This document shows, piece by piece, positions 18,410 to 27,810 of a stretch of DNA of 64,000 nt (the stretch's first letter is position 1; each line of letters opens with the position of its first letter). The notes beneath the pieces were generated by a model. The model did not search any database. It saw nothing but the letters and a program-made list of their open reading frames with translations, and was not told where the DNA came from. The position numbers and the translations under genes are program-made. The stretch is from assembly GCA_902786205.1 (NCBI GenBank), contig CADABQ010000005.1, positions 1 through 64,000 on the forward strand. Reading direction: 5' to 3'. The stretch comes from an uncultured Lachnospiraceae bacterium (GTDB lineage Bacteria; Bacillota; Clostridia; Lachnospirales; Lachnospiraceae).

Positions 18410-20098
18410 TTATTTATAAATTATCTCCCTTGCACCAACAATTGCCGCCGCTTCGCACAAAAATCCTTTTACATTCCTTTTGTCTTCCAGCTCAATATCA
18501 CCAAGATACAATGGCTTTTTCACCAGTTCCATAAAGTAACCAAGTTTTTGTTTTGGGATGTCATACAATTCTACTTCTATAGATGTTTCTCCATCTCCCT
18601 GATACACCATCCCCGGCTTCTTTGGTTCTGTATCCAACTCATACAAATGATACCCTTTTGCAGTTTTTGCTGTGCCAAGCCATTCTGCCCCAAGTTCCGT
18701 CAATTGATATTCCAATGGGTATCCTTTTTTATGCAGTCCACACACCGCTAGCTGGATACTTTCACTGGCTAAAAATGCCTCTCCAAATGCAAGAACCAGG
18801 TTCTCCAAATCGCTTCTTCCAAATATGGTAATTCCAAATGGATACGTTCTATCGCTGCTGTTTTCTGGTACTGCAATTGCTGTCAAGTCCAACAGGTTAC
18901 AGTGGTTGGTGTAAAGTCCCATTTTACTGTTTGTCTCAATGGGATTCTTGCGAACCTGTTCTCTTGTAAAGGAACCACCTGCCGTCGGCATAATCATCAC
19001 ACTATCTTCCAATAATAGTCTGGCTTTCGCCTTATACTGTTGCAATTGGTGCAAATCTCCAAATAACTTTGCCGCTGTATTTTCCTTTTTTTCACCGGAT
19101 CGTAAAATCGTCTCGGTAACAGGAAATGTTTTTCCCGGATTTGCTTCCACAAATTCCTTTAAATCTTCCCAACGCTCTGCCACATAAGCACCTTCATACA
19201 AAATCAGTGCTGCCTTTTGAAACATATCCATGTCAAGCTCTTCTACTAAAATTCCAAGCCCTTTGATTCGTTTGATGCAGGCATTCCATTTCTGTCTGTA
19301 TATCTCCTTGAAATCTCCGTAAAATTCCGGTTCTTCTTTTGGTATATAAACCTTCTTTGGCAATGTCTTTCCCTTTTCCTGAAACGTTTTCGACCAACAA
19401 CACTCTGCATCAAAACCCTTTGCAATGGAATTGACAAGCTCCACATCCTCCATTTTTTTTGCAAATACCGTCACACAGTCAAGACTGGCACACGCTGGTA
19501 CCACGCCTTTGCTGGACCAGGAACCTACAGGCGGTTTCCAGCCTACCAATGTATTTAACATGGCAGGCACCCTTCCAGAACCAGCAGTATCCGTTCCCAA
19601 AGCAAATGCCGCCAGACCCAATGCCACACTCACGGCAGAACCTGAACTGGAACCTCCACTGATCATCTCCGGTTGGTACGCATTGTGTACTTCTCCATAC
19701 GGACTTCTGGTTCCCACAAGCCCCGTTGCGAATTGATCCAGATTTGTCTTTCCAATAGGAATCGCACCCGCTTTTATAAGTTTTTCTACAACTGTAGCAT
19801 TTTCTTTCGGTATATAAGAAAAATCCGGACATGCCGCAGTAGTAGGTACTCCTGCCAGGTCGATATTATCCTTAATCGCAAACGGAATCCCCCAGAGAGG
19901 ATACTGCTCTCTTTCTTTTGGAAGGGCATCCAGATAAGGTTGTATTGCCTCCTCTGTGGGCGGTACAATCCAAATGTTTTTTTCTTCCTGTGCCTTCGCT
20001 CTCTTTATCATTTCCTCTATCAGTTCTTTCGGTGTAAGCACCTGTTTTGCATACGCCTGTTTGATCCAACCAATAGTCAGTTGTTCTGGAACATACAT
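18410..20098 (-). CDS. atzF: Allophanate hydrolase
   Basis: Hydrolyses allophanate to ammonia and CO2, the last step of the carboxylase route for urea or guanidine. It is 562 residues. The amidase-signature domain has the Ser-cisSer-Lys elements in PFAIKDNIDLAG, GGSSSGSAVSVALG and TDTAGSGRVPA. The C-terminal part (about residue 440 on) matches the second, small domain of full-length allophanate hydrolases. The stop of the carboxylase gene lies 3 bases before the ATG at 20098. A TTG at 20104 is also possible, but the AAAGGAGG site is better spaced for the ATG. Tight coupling to the carboxylase shows the two act together in the cytoplasm. Confidence 0.93.
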   Translation of the reverse strand: MYVPEQLTIGWIKQAYAKQVLTPKELIEEMIKRAKAQEEKNIWIVPPTEEAIQPYLDALPKEREQYPLWGIPFAIKDNIDLAGVPTTAACPDFSYIPKENATVVEKLIKAGAIPIGKTNLDQFATGLVGTRSPYGEVHNAYQPEMISGGSSSGSAVSVALGLAAFALGTDTAGSGRVPAMLNTLVGWKPPVGSWSSKGVVPACASLDCVTVFAKKMEDVELVNSIAKGFDAECCWSKTFQEKGKTLPKKVYIPKEEPEFYGDFKEIYRQKWNACIKRIKGLGILVEELDMDMFQKAALILYEGAYVAERWEDLKEFVEANPGKTFPVTETILRSGEKKENTAAKLFGDLHQLQQYKAKARLLLEDSVMIMPTAGGSFTREQVRKNPIETNSKMGLYTNHCNLLDLTAIAVPENSSDRTYPFGITIFGRSDLENLVLAFGEAFLASESIQLAVCGLHKKGYPLEYQLTELGAEWLGTAKTAKGYHLYELDTEPKKPGMVYQGDGETSIEVELYDIPKQKLGYFMELVKKPLYLGDIELEDKRNVKGFLCEAAAIVGAREIIYK

Positions 20099-20100
20099 GA

Positions 20101-23100
20101 TCAAACCGCCTCCTTTGCTTCTATTCCCACTACATATTGTCCTGCCTGTACCTGTTCACCAGACTTCACACAAATCGTTGTAATCACGCCATCCTCTTCT
20201 GCAGCAATTGGAAATTCCATCTTCATACTTTCCAGAATAACTACGTTTTCTCCCTTCTTTACTTCCTGTCCTTCTTCTACCAATACCTTCCAGACACTTC
20301 CCGGAATCGTAGCTTCTATTCCTTCACTTCCTTCTGGCAAGACCGCCTCTTCCGAATCTATATTTTCATCTTCCGAGTCAAAATGATCCAATCCCTGTTC
20401 TACCCATCTTTGCTTTTCTGCTTCAAACGCTGCCTCCTGATGAGCCTTAAATTTCGCGCTGCTCTCTTTGATGCTTTCCAGATATGCCTTATATTCTCCC
20501 AAATGGAAGGTAGTTTCTTCTACTTCTATTTCAAATTTTCCACGAAGAAAATCCTCTCTATATTGTAAAATTTCTTCAGCGGAACAAGGATAAAATTTAA
20601 TCTGGTCAAAGAAATTTAACAACCAAGGCTTCTCTTTGGTAAAGAACTTTGTCTCCTGCAAAGCATTCCACATTTGAATGGTTCTTCCTACAAACTGGTA
20701 TCCTCCAGGGCCTTCCATACCATATACACAAAGATATGCACCACCAATTCCCACTGCATTTTCTGGGGTCCATGGTCTGGCTGGATTGTATTTTGTGGTA
20801 ACCATACGGTGTCTTGGATCTGTCGGTACCGCAACTGGAGCACCTAGATACACATCACCTAAGCCCATAACCAGATAATTTGCCTCAAACACAATCTTCA
20901 TTACATCTTCTATGCTGTCCAATCCATTGATTCTTCGAATAAATTCTGGATTGCTTGGACACCATGGTGCATTTGGTCTTACGGTCTTTTGATACCTCTC
21001 TGCTGCCAACTGTGTCTGTGGGTCATCCCATGATAAAGGTAATTTTATAATACGGGATGGTACTGTTACATCATCTAAGGAACCCAATTCTTTGTTGGTT
21101 TTTACGATAGCATCTACCATTTCTTTTGTTGTAATTTCTTCTGGTCGGAAATGCACCTGCAAAGAACGAATACCCGGTGTCATATCAATAATTGGAAGAT
21201 TCTTTTCTTTTAATGCATTCATTAAAATATGTGCGCGGAAGCGAAGCTCTATATTTAATTCCATTTCACCAAACTCAATCAGGACATTTTCTTCTCCATC
21301 TAAACGAATGAGATAGTCTGTATCCCCTTCTCTTCCCTTTGCCAATATGGCATACGTTGCATCCAGTTTAATTGGTTCTGGTAAAACAACTTCTGTATAA
21401 TTGCCTTTTATATTTTCTTCCTGTGCAAGTCGGATCTCTTTTGCCTGCTCCAAGCTTAACAACTGGAAATGAACCGTATCACCAGGATGCAATTGTCCTA
21501 ACTTCCACAATTCTCCCTTTGCTGTAGTAACCGGGCAAACAAAACCTCCCAAACTTGGTCCGTCTGGCCCCAGTAAAATAGACTGGTCTCCTGTCAAATC
21601 CAAGGTACCAATGGCGTAAGGATTATCATGAATGTTAGATGGATGTAAACCTGCTTCTCCTCCATCCTCTCTTACCCACTGTGGAATTGGTCCATTTAAA
21701 CGGATACCTGTTCTTGCACTGTTAAAATTCACCACATACTCAGCGCTGGTTAATGTTTCTAAATATTCTGGTTTTAAATATTCTGCGGTAGGTTGTGGTC
21801 CCGGAATCACGCCAATGGTCCAGTTATTCGTAAGTTTTGGTGTATATTCACTTGGGAAAGATTCCACAGAACAAATATGACACTCTTTGGTAAGTTGCAA
21901 CACATCTCCTGTTCGAAGTGTTCTACCATTGTGTCCTCCGAACTTTCCATCTACAAATGTAGAAGAACTTCCCATTACTTTTGGTACCTGTATACCACCT
22001 GCTACTAATAAATAAGTACGCATACCCTTTTTACAATTACCAAATTTTAAAACCTGCATAGGTGCTGCCTGAATGACCGTATACATTGGTACGTTCTCTC
22101 CATCCAAAGTTGCTCCCATATCTGCTCCAGTAATCACAAAAGAAGTGGTGGTACGGAAACGGAAGGTTCCACCCTTCATCGTCATTTCAATTCCTGCTGC
22201 ATCTTCTTTGTTTTTCAACAAAGCATTTCCAATTCGGAAACTGTAGGAATCCATTGCCCCACAAGGTGGCACACCCACTGTCCAATATCCGATCATTCCC
22301 GGATAATCCTGCACTGTACTTTGCACTCCACCACTTAATACTTCTAATGCTGTTTCCTCAGGTAAAAATCCCTCCAACATTTTCGTATAAAGCTTGGCTT
22401 CTTTGTAAGCAGGAGTATGAATCAACGCTTTTAAATACTGCATATTCGAAGTAATTCCATACAATTTTGACTCTTCCAGTACACGGCTCATCTTTTCTAA
22501 GGCATCCTGACGATCCTTTCCATGCACGATCAACTTGGCAAGCATTGGGTCATACAAAGGAGATACCACGATATTTTTCTTAATCCATGTTTCCACTCTG
22601 GCAATATCGGAAAATTCCACATCATCGATTTTTCCACTGGCAGGTCGGAAATTGTTGATACAATCTTCTGCATACACACGCACCTCAATGGCATGTCCAT
22701 TTGGCTTTCCGACTTTTTTCTTTAAATCCTTTAATTCTCCTGCTGCCTCTTTTACCATCCATTCCACTAAATCTACACCCATTACTTCTTCTGTAATTCC
22801 ATGCTCTACCTGCAAACGGGTATTTACCTCAAGGAAATAAAACTTTTCCTGTTCTTCATCATATAAAAATTCTACCGTACCTGCATTGCGGTAAGAAGCT
22901 GCTCTTGCAAGACTTTCCGCTGCCTGATACATTTCCTTTCGAACCGAATCGCTTAAATTTGGTGCTGGAGATTCCTCTACTACTTTTTGATTTCTTCTCT
23001 GTACGGAACAGTCTCTTTCTCCAATGGCTGTCACTTCTCCAAATGCATTACCAAAGATTTGCACCTCTACATGTCTGGCTTTTCGAATGTATTTTTCTAC

Positions 23101-23691
23101 AAATACACCTGCATCGTTAAAGTTACTTTCTGCCAAATGGCATACATTGTCATAGGAATCCGCCAGTTCTTTTTCATTTTCGCAAATACGGATACCGATT
23201 CCGCCACCTCCGGCGGTACTCTTTAACATAACCGGATACCCAATCTTCTCTGCGGCTTCTAATGCCTCGTCCACTCCCGTCAATAAACCAGTTCCTGCAA
23301 GAAGTGGAACATTCGCCTTACTGGCAAGTTCTCTGGCAGAATGCTTTAATCCAAATAAATTGATCTGCTCCGGTGTTGGTCCGATAAACTTGATGCCTTT
23401 CTCTTCACACGCATTTGCAAATTCTGTATTTTCACTTAAAAATCCATAGCCAGGATGTACCGCCTGTGCATTAGTCTCTACGGCTGCCCCAATGACCTTT
23501 TCCACATCCAAGTAGGTCTCTTTTGCAGAACCATCTCCTAAATATACGGCTTCATCTGCATTGGTTACATGCAAACTGTCTTTATCTGCCTCTGAATAAA
23601 CGGCTACACTTTTAATTCCCATCTTTTTCAGAGTTCTCTCAATTCGTACTGCAATTGCACCACGATTGGCAATTAACACTTTATCAAACAT
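20101..23691 (-). CDS. Urea/guanidine carboxylase, biotin-dependent
   Basis: A 1196-residue ATP-dependent carboxylase that makes allophanate from urea or carboxyguanidine from guanidine. Order of domains: biotin carboxylase (FDKVLIANRGAIAVR at the start, GGGGIGIR ATP-grasp loop), KipA-like (SGGVQSTVQDYPGMIGYWTVG), KipI-like, and a C-terminal biotinyl domain with the lysine in ESMKMEF. The true start is ATG 23691 after GGAGGA; the frame stays open upstream only by chance through an intergenic repeat. The two DUF1989 genes upstream and AtzF downstream match the guanidine pathway (carboxylase, carboxyguanidine deiminase, allophanate hydrolase) described in bacteria. I therefore favour guanidine as substrate, but cannot separate it from urea by sequence here. 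Confidence 0.9.
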   Translation of the reverse strand: MFDKVLIANRGAIAVRIERTLKKMGIKSVAVYSEADKDSLHVTNADEAVYLGDGSAKETYLDVEKVIGAAVETNAQAVHPGYGFLSENTEFANACEEKGIKFIGPTPEQINLFGLKHSARELASKANVPLLAGTGLLTGVDEALEAAEKIGYPVMLKSTAGGGGIGIRICENEKELADSYDNVCHLAESNFNDAGVFVEKYIRKARHVEVQIFGNAFGEVTAIGERDCSVQRRNQKVVEESPAPNLSDSVRKEMYQAAESLARAASYRNAGTVEFLYDEEQEKFYFLEVNTRLQVEHGITEEVMGVDLVEWMVKEAAGELKDLKKKVGKPNGHAIEVRVYAEDCINNFRPASGKIDDVEFSDIARVETWIKKNIVVSPLYDPMLAKLIVHGKDRQDALEKMSRVLEESKLYGITSNMQYLKALIHTPAYKEAKLYTKMLEGFLPEETALEVLSGGVQSTVQDYPGMIGYWTVGVPPCGAMDSYSFRIGNALLKNKEDAAGIEMTMKGGTFRFRTTTSFVITGADMGATLDGENVPMYTVIQAAPMQVLKFGNCKKGMRTYLLVAGGIQVPKVMGSSSTFVDGKFGGHNGRTLRTGDVLQLTKECHICSVESFPSEYTPKLTNNWTIGVIPGPQPTAEYLKPEYLETLTSAEYVVNFNSARTGIRLNGPIPQWVREDGGEAGLHPSNIHDNPYAIGTLDLTGDQSILLGPDGPSLGGFVCPVTTAKGELWKLGQLHPGDTVHFQLLSLEQAKEIRLAQEENIKGNYTEVVLPEPIKLDATYAILAKGREGDTDYLIRLDGEENVLIEFGEMELNIELRFRAHILMNALKEKNLPIIDMTPGIRSLQVHFRPEEITTKEMVDAIVKTNKELGSLDDVTVPSRIIKLPLSWDDPQTQLAAERYQKTVRPNAPWCPSNPEFIRRINGLDSIEDVMKIVFEANYLVMGLGDVYLGAPVAVPTDPRHRMVTTKYNPARPWTPENAVGIGGAYLCVYGMEGPGGYQFVGRTIQMWNALQETKFFTKEKPWLLNFFDQIKFYPCSAEEILQYREDFLRGKFEIEVEETTFHLGEYKAYLESIKESSAKFKAHQEAAFEAEKQRWVEQGLDHFDSEDENIDSEEAVLPEGSEGIEATIPGSVWKVLVEEGQEVKKGENVVILESMKMEFPIAAEEDGVITTICVKSGEQVQAGQYVVGIEAKEAV

Positions 23692-23713
23692 AATGACTTC
23701 CTCCTGTTTTGCT

Positions 23714-23866
23714 CTGTCAAGCGGATATTCCCAATCCACGTTGCTACTTGTTCCTATAAAAGTGGCACTACATGCCTTACGAGGTACGGGGCTTGACCCC
23801 CGCACCTCGTGCAAGAGTACACACCGCCTAAAGGCAGTGTTTTTTGTACTTTTATAAAAACCATCT
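23714..23866. repeat. Structured intergenic element before the carboxylase gene
   Basis: It begins TGTCAAGCGGATATTC like repeat B but differs after that. It holds three nested or successive hairpins: TATAAAAGT near both ends, GAGGTACGGGG...CCCCGCACCTC in the middle and ACACCGCC...GGCAGTGT. It lies just 22 bases before the carboxylase start codon, so it will be in the leader RNA if transcription reads through from the upstream gene. Confidence 0.6.
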
Positions 23867-23883
23867 TTCTATAAAGAAAAATA

Positions 23884-23915
23884 GGCAAGGATTCCCTTTT
23901 GTCGGCATCCTCGCC
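23884..23915 (-). terminator. Terminator after the second DUF1989 gene
   Basis: Minus strand GGCGAGGAT...ATCCTTGCC followed by TATTTTTCTTT. It lies between the DUF1989 pair and the carboxylase gene, so it would reduce or gate read-through into the carboxylase. Confidence 0.65.
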
Positions 23916-23939
23916 ATCTATCAAACGATATCTTATCTT

Positions 23940-24587
23940 TTAATCCCAAATCAACAATCTTACTGGAGTAGGATTGTATGCATTACAAGGATTATTTAAC
24001 TGTGGACAGTTACTAATCAGCACCATAACATGTTCCAATGCCTTCATCTCCACATATTTTCCCGGTGCAGATACACCATCATCAAACTTAAATCCTCCCT
24101 GTGGCGTAACTGGTACATTCATAAAAAAATTAATATTCGGTGCCAAATCTCTCTTTCTAATATCCACCGTACTATCTGCCAACTGTAACATAAAACTGTC
24201 ACGACAGTTATGCATATATCTTTTTTCTCTGGCGTAACGAACGGTATTACTTTGGGAAGAACAGGCACCGCCTAATGTATCATGTCTTCCTGTCTTATCT
24301 GCTGTAATTTCAAGCAATGGCTTTCCCGATTCTGCTCTTAAAATACTTCCCGTCGTAAGATAAATATTCTTCTGCATTACTATGGTCTGAACCGCTCCAT
24401 AATGATCCTCTGGGTTTGTCATATCATAAAATGTCGTATCGACTGCCTGATTTCCTTCCATATCTAGTATACGAAATGTCTGCCCTGGTTTTAATTCATG
24501 CATCCAACCAAGTCCAGCCTCCACTACCTCGTCATAAATTGCATCTTCTATTTTTAAATCACTGTCTTTTTCAATAAATCCGTACAT
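23940..24587 (-). CDS. DUF1989 protein (urea carboxylase-associated protein 2; carboxyguanidine deiminase subunit)
   Basis: A 215-residue cytoplasmic protein of the DUF1989 family, long called urea carboxylase-associated protein. With its paralogue (24682-25401) it corresponds to the two-subunit carboxyguanidine deiminase, which removes the imine nitrogen of carboxyguanidine to give allophanate. Typical family stretches are [18 protein letters not shown] and [31 protein letters not shown] is the conserved C-terminal end with a Cys. It lies about 95 bases after its partner and 250 before the carboxylase, all on the minus strand. The family call is firm; the deiminase role rests on the published guanidine pathway. 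Confidence 0.88.
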   Translation of the reverse strand: MYGFIEKDSDLKIEDAIYDEVVEAGLGWMHELKPGQTFRILDMEGNQAVDTTFYDMTNPEDHYGAVQTIVMQKNIYLTTGSILRAESGKPLLEITADKTGRHDTLGGACSSQSNTVRYAREKRYMHNCRDSFMLQLADSTVDIRKRDLAPNINFFMNVPVTPQGGFKFDDGVSAPGKYVEMKALEHVMVLISNCPQLNNPCNAYNPTPVRLLIWD

Positions 24588-24625
24588 GGTTCCATCCTCC
24601 TATCTAATGCAAACACTTGTGTTGG

Positions 24626-24668
24626 CAAGCGGATAATCCCAATCCACTCTGCTCCTTGCTCCTAACAT
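24626..24668. repeat. Repeat B end fragment
   Basis: GGCAAGCGGATAATCCCAATCC and the following TGCTCCTTGCTCCTAACAT match the first 45 bases of repeat B. The rest of the element is absent. Confidence 0.6.
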
Positions 24669-24681
24669 AAGAAACAAACCT

Positions 24682-25401
24682 TTATAATCCTAATAAATTG
24701 TTATAATCCCATGTGTTCTCAAATGCTCTGTAATTTTCACTTCTATGGTTTACACATTCATCCATCAAATCAGTAGGTGGTGCATCGTATACCTCCATGG
24801 TAACTGGAACCTGTGGATACTCCTCACTTGGATTTAAAGGATTTGGGGTATTACTTGCGATAAATAAAATATCCATCTCTGTACGAAGGGTTACCGTAGC
24901 ACCTTCCTTACAGTGTCCCACTTCATAATGCATGCTTCCATCATCTTCTACATACACCTTGGAAAATAAATTCACACAAGGAACTAAGTCTCTCTTGCTC
25001 ATGTTGTTTCGCACCAGTTCCACCTTGAAATTTTCTTCTCCACATCGATAATAGTCATTTCCCTGCTTCTGGTAGCTGGTCTTTCCATATTTTTCATCTG
25101 TCAAAAGTCTGGTCGTATGTCCCGCAATCGTATCGTGCCATCCAAGACTATCTTCTACAATACTTGCCAACACTCTTCCGTTATCGCTCATCAACACATT
25201 TCCCTTTGCTAAATGTGCGGTATACTGTGCCTTTAAAGTATCCGGCATATTATATCTCTCTGATTTATCTCTCATATTATATAAAAGAATAGATACATTG
25301 GCATTTTCTCCCAATGCCTTAAAGTGTATATACTTGTTTCTTCCAATAAATCCGGACCATTTTTCTCCTGGTCTAAATTCCTTTGTAAATATCTTCTGCA
25401 T
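24682..25401 (-). CDS. DUF1989 protein (urea carboxylase-associated protein 1; carboxyguanidine deiminase subunit)
   Basis: A 239-residue paralogue of the next gene. Family stretches include LGWHDTIAGH, KRDLVPCVNLFSKV and SNTPNPLNPSEEYPQVPV. Paired DUF1989 proteins form the carboxyguanidine deiminase. The start at 25401 (MQKIFTKEF) follows GGAGGAGTTCTT; an upstream ATG in frame lacks a site. It is the first gene of its transcript, with a terminator of the previous operon at 25661-25716 and a TAGAACTTTAGT motif at 25590-25602 in its upstream region. That motif also occurs before the PII-ABC operon and in the regulator-pantothenate intergenic region, which hints at common control. Confidence 0.88.
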   Translation of the reverse strand: MQKIFTKEFRPGEKWSGFIGRNKYIHFKALGENANVSILLYNMRDKSERYNMPDTLKAQYTAHLAKGNVLMSDNGRVLASIVEDSLGWHDTIAGHTTRLLTDEKYGKTSYQKQGNDYYRCGEENFKVELVRNNMSKRDLVPCVNLFSKVYVEDDGSMHYEVGHCKEGATVTLRTEMDILFIASNTPNPLNPSEEYPQVPVTMEVYDAPPTDLMDECVNHRSENYRAFENTWDYNNLLGL

Positions 25402-25589
25402 AAGAACTCCTCCAATCCACTTCATTCGTTACCGTTCACAGTTCCGTAAACAGCAACCTTCCTTCTATCTTTCTATCGTTATTGCTTTTGTTTGCTATAC
25501 CTATACTATAATTTTTTCAATAATTTCTTACAATTGTCCAAAATCTTGATTTGCATTCCTTAAAATGCTACCTCTGGTTTTCGTGGGTA

Positions 25590-25602
25590 AACTAAAGTTC
25601 TA
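25590..25602 (-). promoter_or_regulatory. Shared motif TAGAACTTTAGT, site C
   Basis: On the minus strand the bases read TAGAACTTTAGTT, identical over 12 positions to site A (32964) and near-identical to site B (37791). It lies about 190 bases upstream of the first DUF1989 gene. A binding site for a common regulator is inferred. Confidence 0.5.
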
Positions 25603-25660
25603 TTTAACCATATATAATCCTCCAAATTTCAATCCGTATTTATAGGATTACATTTTCTAT

Positions 25661-25716
25661 AAATGAAAAATAGCTCTTGAGCACCTGTATCTCTACAAGT
25701 TTTCAAAAGCTATTTA
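25661..25716 (-). terminator. Terminator of the ABC-alkylsulfatase operon
   Basis: AAATAGCT and AGCTATTT with neighbouring pairs form a long stem; on the minus strand a TTTTTCATTT tract follows. It separates the sulfatase-like genes from the DUF1989 transcript. Confidence 0.7.
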
Positions 25717-25774
25717 TCACTTACTATTTTTTATTCAAACATTACTCAACTAAATACTTTTTCCCTTTTATATC

Positions 25775-27673
25775 TTATATCCCTGGTGCAATATAGTGCA
25801 ATTGGTATCCAGAAATTTCCACAATATTTTTTCTTAGAAACGACAAAAATTTATTTTCTCCGCTTTCTGCCTTTCCTGCTACTGTATTAATTAATTCCTT
25901 TTTTGCAATTTTAATTTTTTTCTCCTCTGGTACTTCTTCTTTCCTTAATTTTGTGTGTAACATTGTGCGCTTGTACACTTGCACTTTAAAGTATTCTTTT
26001 TCATCAATCTCCAAATAGAACTCTTTTTCCTCTTTTTCCATATTCGCATAATCTAATAGCAAAGCCGAATATTGTAAAATCTGCTCCGTATTTAACTTTG
26101 AAAACACGGCAAATACTTCATCGTCTATATTATTTTGAGATATATTCTCACCACGAAGTTCCCTAACAGCCTTCAAATATCCATTTCTCCAAATACTTGA
26201 TTCTGTCTGATATGCAATCTGTTCTAATGCATCCGCACATAGCTCTCTTGCATCCTTATAATCAGGAGCTACCTGCAATACATAACCCGTCATTTCAGCT
26301 ACAAGCTGATATTCGCCTTCTTCAAAATCTTTTTTTGCCTTTTCGATAACAGTTTCTTTTGTGCCTACATATGAAATTAGCTTTTGAGCAAATTCCTTTT
26401 CTGTAGATGGATTTAGGTGAATTGGATTTCCATCGTAAAACCCCAAATACTTTTGAAAAATAGCTCGAATATTTGTCTCATATGTTCCATAATAAGGTCG
26501 AAGATACCATACTTTTTGAATTTCTTCAGGAACAGAAACCGCATTTTTTAGTTCGTCCATTTTTACGCCCTTGGCAATTGCTGCCAACGTCTGGTCATGT
26601 ATATTTTTATACACAGCAGCATGATTGAGCAAAACCTCTTTTACCGCATCTGGCTTTTCTTTTGTTCTCCAATGAGGCCACGAATGTCCTTGAAATACTA
26701 CCTGTGCCTCATCCCCATATTTTATGGCAGTATCATACAAAACCTGTGACCAGATCAAAGCATCTCTCACCTTTGCTCCACGCATGGTGTAAAGGTTGTG
26801 AAGTGTTCCAATGCAGTTATCTGCAACCCATAATGCCTTGTATTCATGAAAATAGTTCTGCATATTTGCTACTGCCTCAGTCTCAGAAGTAACCTGAAAA
26901 TCAATATGAATACCATCAATTTCTATGGTTTGATTTTCTTTCACCTCATAGGTTGGAGTCGCATAAGTCGCTGTTCCAGGAATTGTTGCCAGTCCACACC
27001 CAACTGATATTTTTCCTGTGATCCCTGGCTCAACACCTGTTCCCATTTGATAAGAAGCTCTTGCTCTCATAGCTCTTCCTGCATAAACATATTCATCCAT
27101 TGCAGCCTCTTCAAATCCTTTCGGAACATAAATTTTTACATTAGGATTATTTTTTACAACAGAACGTACCCCTCCAAAATGGTCTCCATGAGAATGACTT
27201 ATAATTACCGCTGCTATACGTGAGTGAATTTTCTCCCCAAGATACTTTTCCACTTCCCTTATCGCTGCATCCATTCCCTCTTCTGTAGAACCGGTATCCA
27301 ATACAATCCACTGCTGTTTTCCACGAATAAAATTAATATTTGCAATATCAAATCCTCTTACTTGAATGATATCCTTACCTACTATTGAATAAATTCCACA
27401 CTCGTACAATCCTCTTCCATTCAACCAAAGACTTGGATTTACGCTATTAGGCACCTTGGTTTGTTTTAAAAAATCATAGTTCTTGTGACAATAGATTTTC
27501 TCTCCGTTTTCTTTTGAAAGTTGCAATCCTTCAAAAGATTTTAGGCAATGAGACTTTGCTAATTCTACTTCCTCATTATACGGATTGTTTCGATCGATCC
27601 CTAGCCACTTTGCAACTTCTTCATTATGTTGTATTGTGTACTTAGTTGCTACTTTCGCTAAACTTTTTTCCAT
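25775..27673 (-). CDS. Alkylsulfatase-like metallo-beta-lactamase protein, copy 1
   Basis: A 632-residue homologue of the SdsA1/BDS1-type alkylsulfatases. The zinc motif HSHGDHFGG is present, as is the later FQGHSWPHW. The C-terminal third resembles the dimerisation and SCP2-like domains of the family. At the two regions where family members read GTEAPAEM and AEN, this copy reads ETEAVANM and ADN, so one or two metal-contacting Glu positions may be altered. Its neighbour (27811-29808) keeps the canonical residues. The start at 27673 (MEKSLAKV) follows TAGGAGTGAG; the longer open frame runs into repeat B and is rejected. No signal peptide, so it is cytoplasmic. It is the last gene of an operon with an ABC importer. 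The substrate is unknown. Confidence 0.82.
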   Translation of the reverse strand: MEKSLAKVATKYTIQHNEEVAKWLGIDRNNPYNEEVELAKSHCLKSFEGLQLSKENGEKIYCHKNYDFLKQTKVPNSVNPSLWLNGRGLYECGIYSIVGKDIIQVRGFDIANINFIRGKQQWIVLDTGSTEEGMDAAIREVEKYLGEKIHSRIAAVIISHSHGDHFGGVRSVVKNNPNVKIYVPKGFEEAAMDEYVYAGRAMRARASYQMGTGVEPGITGKISVGCGLATIPGTATYATPTYEVKENQTIEIDGIHIDFQVTSETEAVANMQNYFHEYKALWVADNCIGTLHNLYTMRGAKVRDALIWSQVLYDTAIKYGDEAQVVFQGHSWPHWRTKEKPDAVKEVLLNHAAVYKNIHDQTLAAIAKGVKMDELKNAVSVPEEIQKVWYLRPYYGTYETNIRAIFQKYLGFYDGNPIHLNPSTEKEFAQKLISYVGTKETVIEKAKKDFEEGEYQLVAEMTGYVLQVAPDYKDARELCADALEQIAYQTESSIWRNGYLKAVRELRGENISQNNIDDEVFAVFSKLNTEQILQYSALLLDYANMEKEEKEFYLEIDEKEYFKVQVYKRTMLHTKLRKEEVPEEKKIKIAKKELINTVAGKAESGENKFLSFLRKNIVEISGYQLHYIAPGI

Positions 27674-27708
27674 AAACTCACTCCTATTCTGTCGCATCTC
27701 TTCCTCTG

Positions 27709-27808
27709 TACAATAGACAGAGTGTGGCTTGTACCTCTCCTGATACAAGCAAGTCCCCACCTACCACTTATTGCTCTACGCAATAGAGATGGGGAACTTT
27801 CTTGATAC
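27709..27808. repeat. Repeat B, 3' half
   Basis: CTCCTGATACAAGCAAGTCC to CTTTCTTGATACTGTTAAA matches the second half of repeat B, including its hairpin. It fills the gap between the two alkylsulfatase-like genes. Confidence 0.75.
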
Positions 27809-27810
27809 TG

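Noticed and set aside
23692..23814. An N-terminal extension of the carboxylase beginning MHEVRGSSPVPRK
   Set aside because: It lies inside a repeat-derived element. The ATG at 23691 has a strong GGAGGA site and matches the usual biotin carboxylase start.
27674..27760. An N-terminal extension of alkylsulfatase copy 1
   Set aside because: It reads through repeat B sequence. MEKSLAKV at 27673 has its own ribosome binding site.
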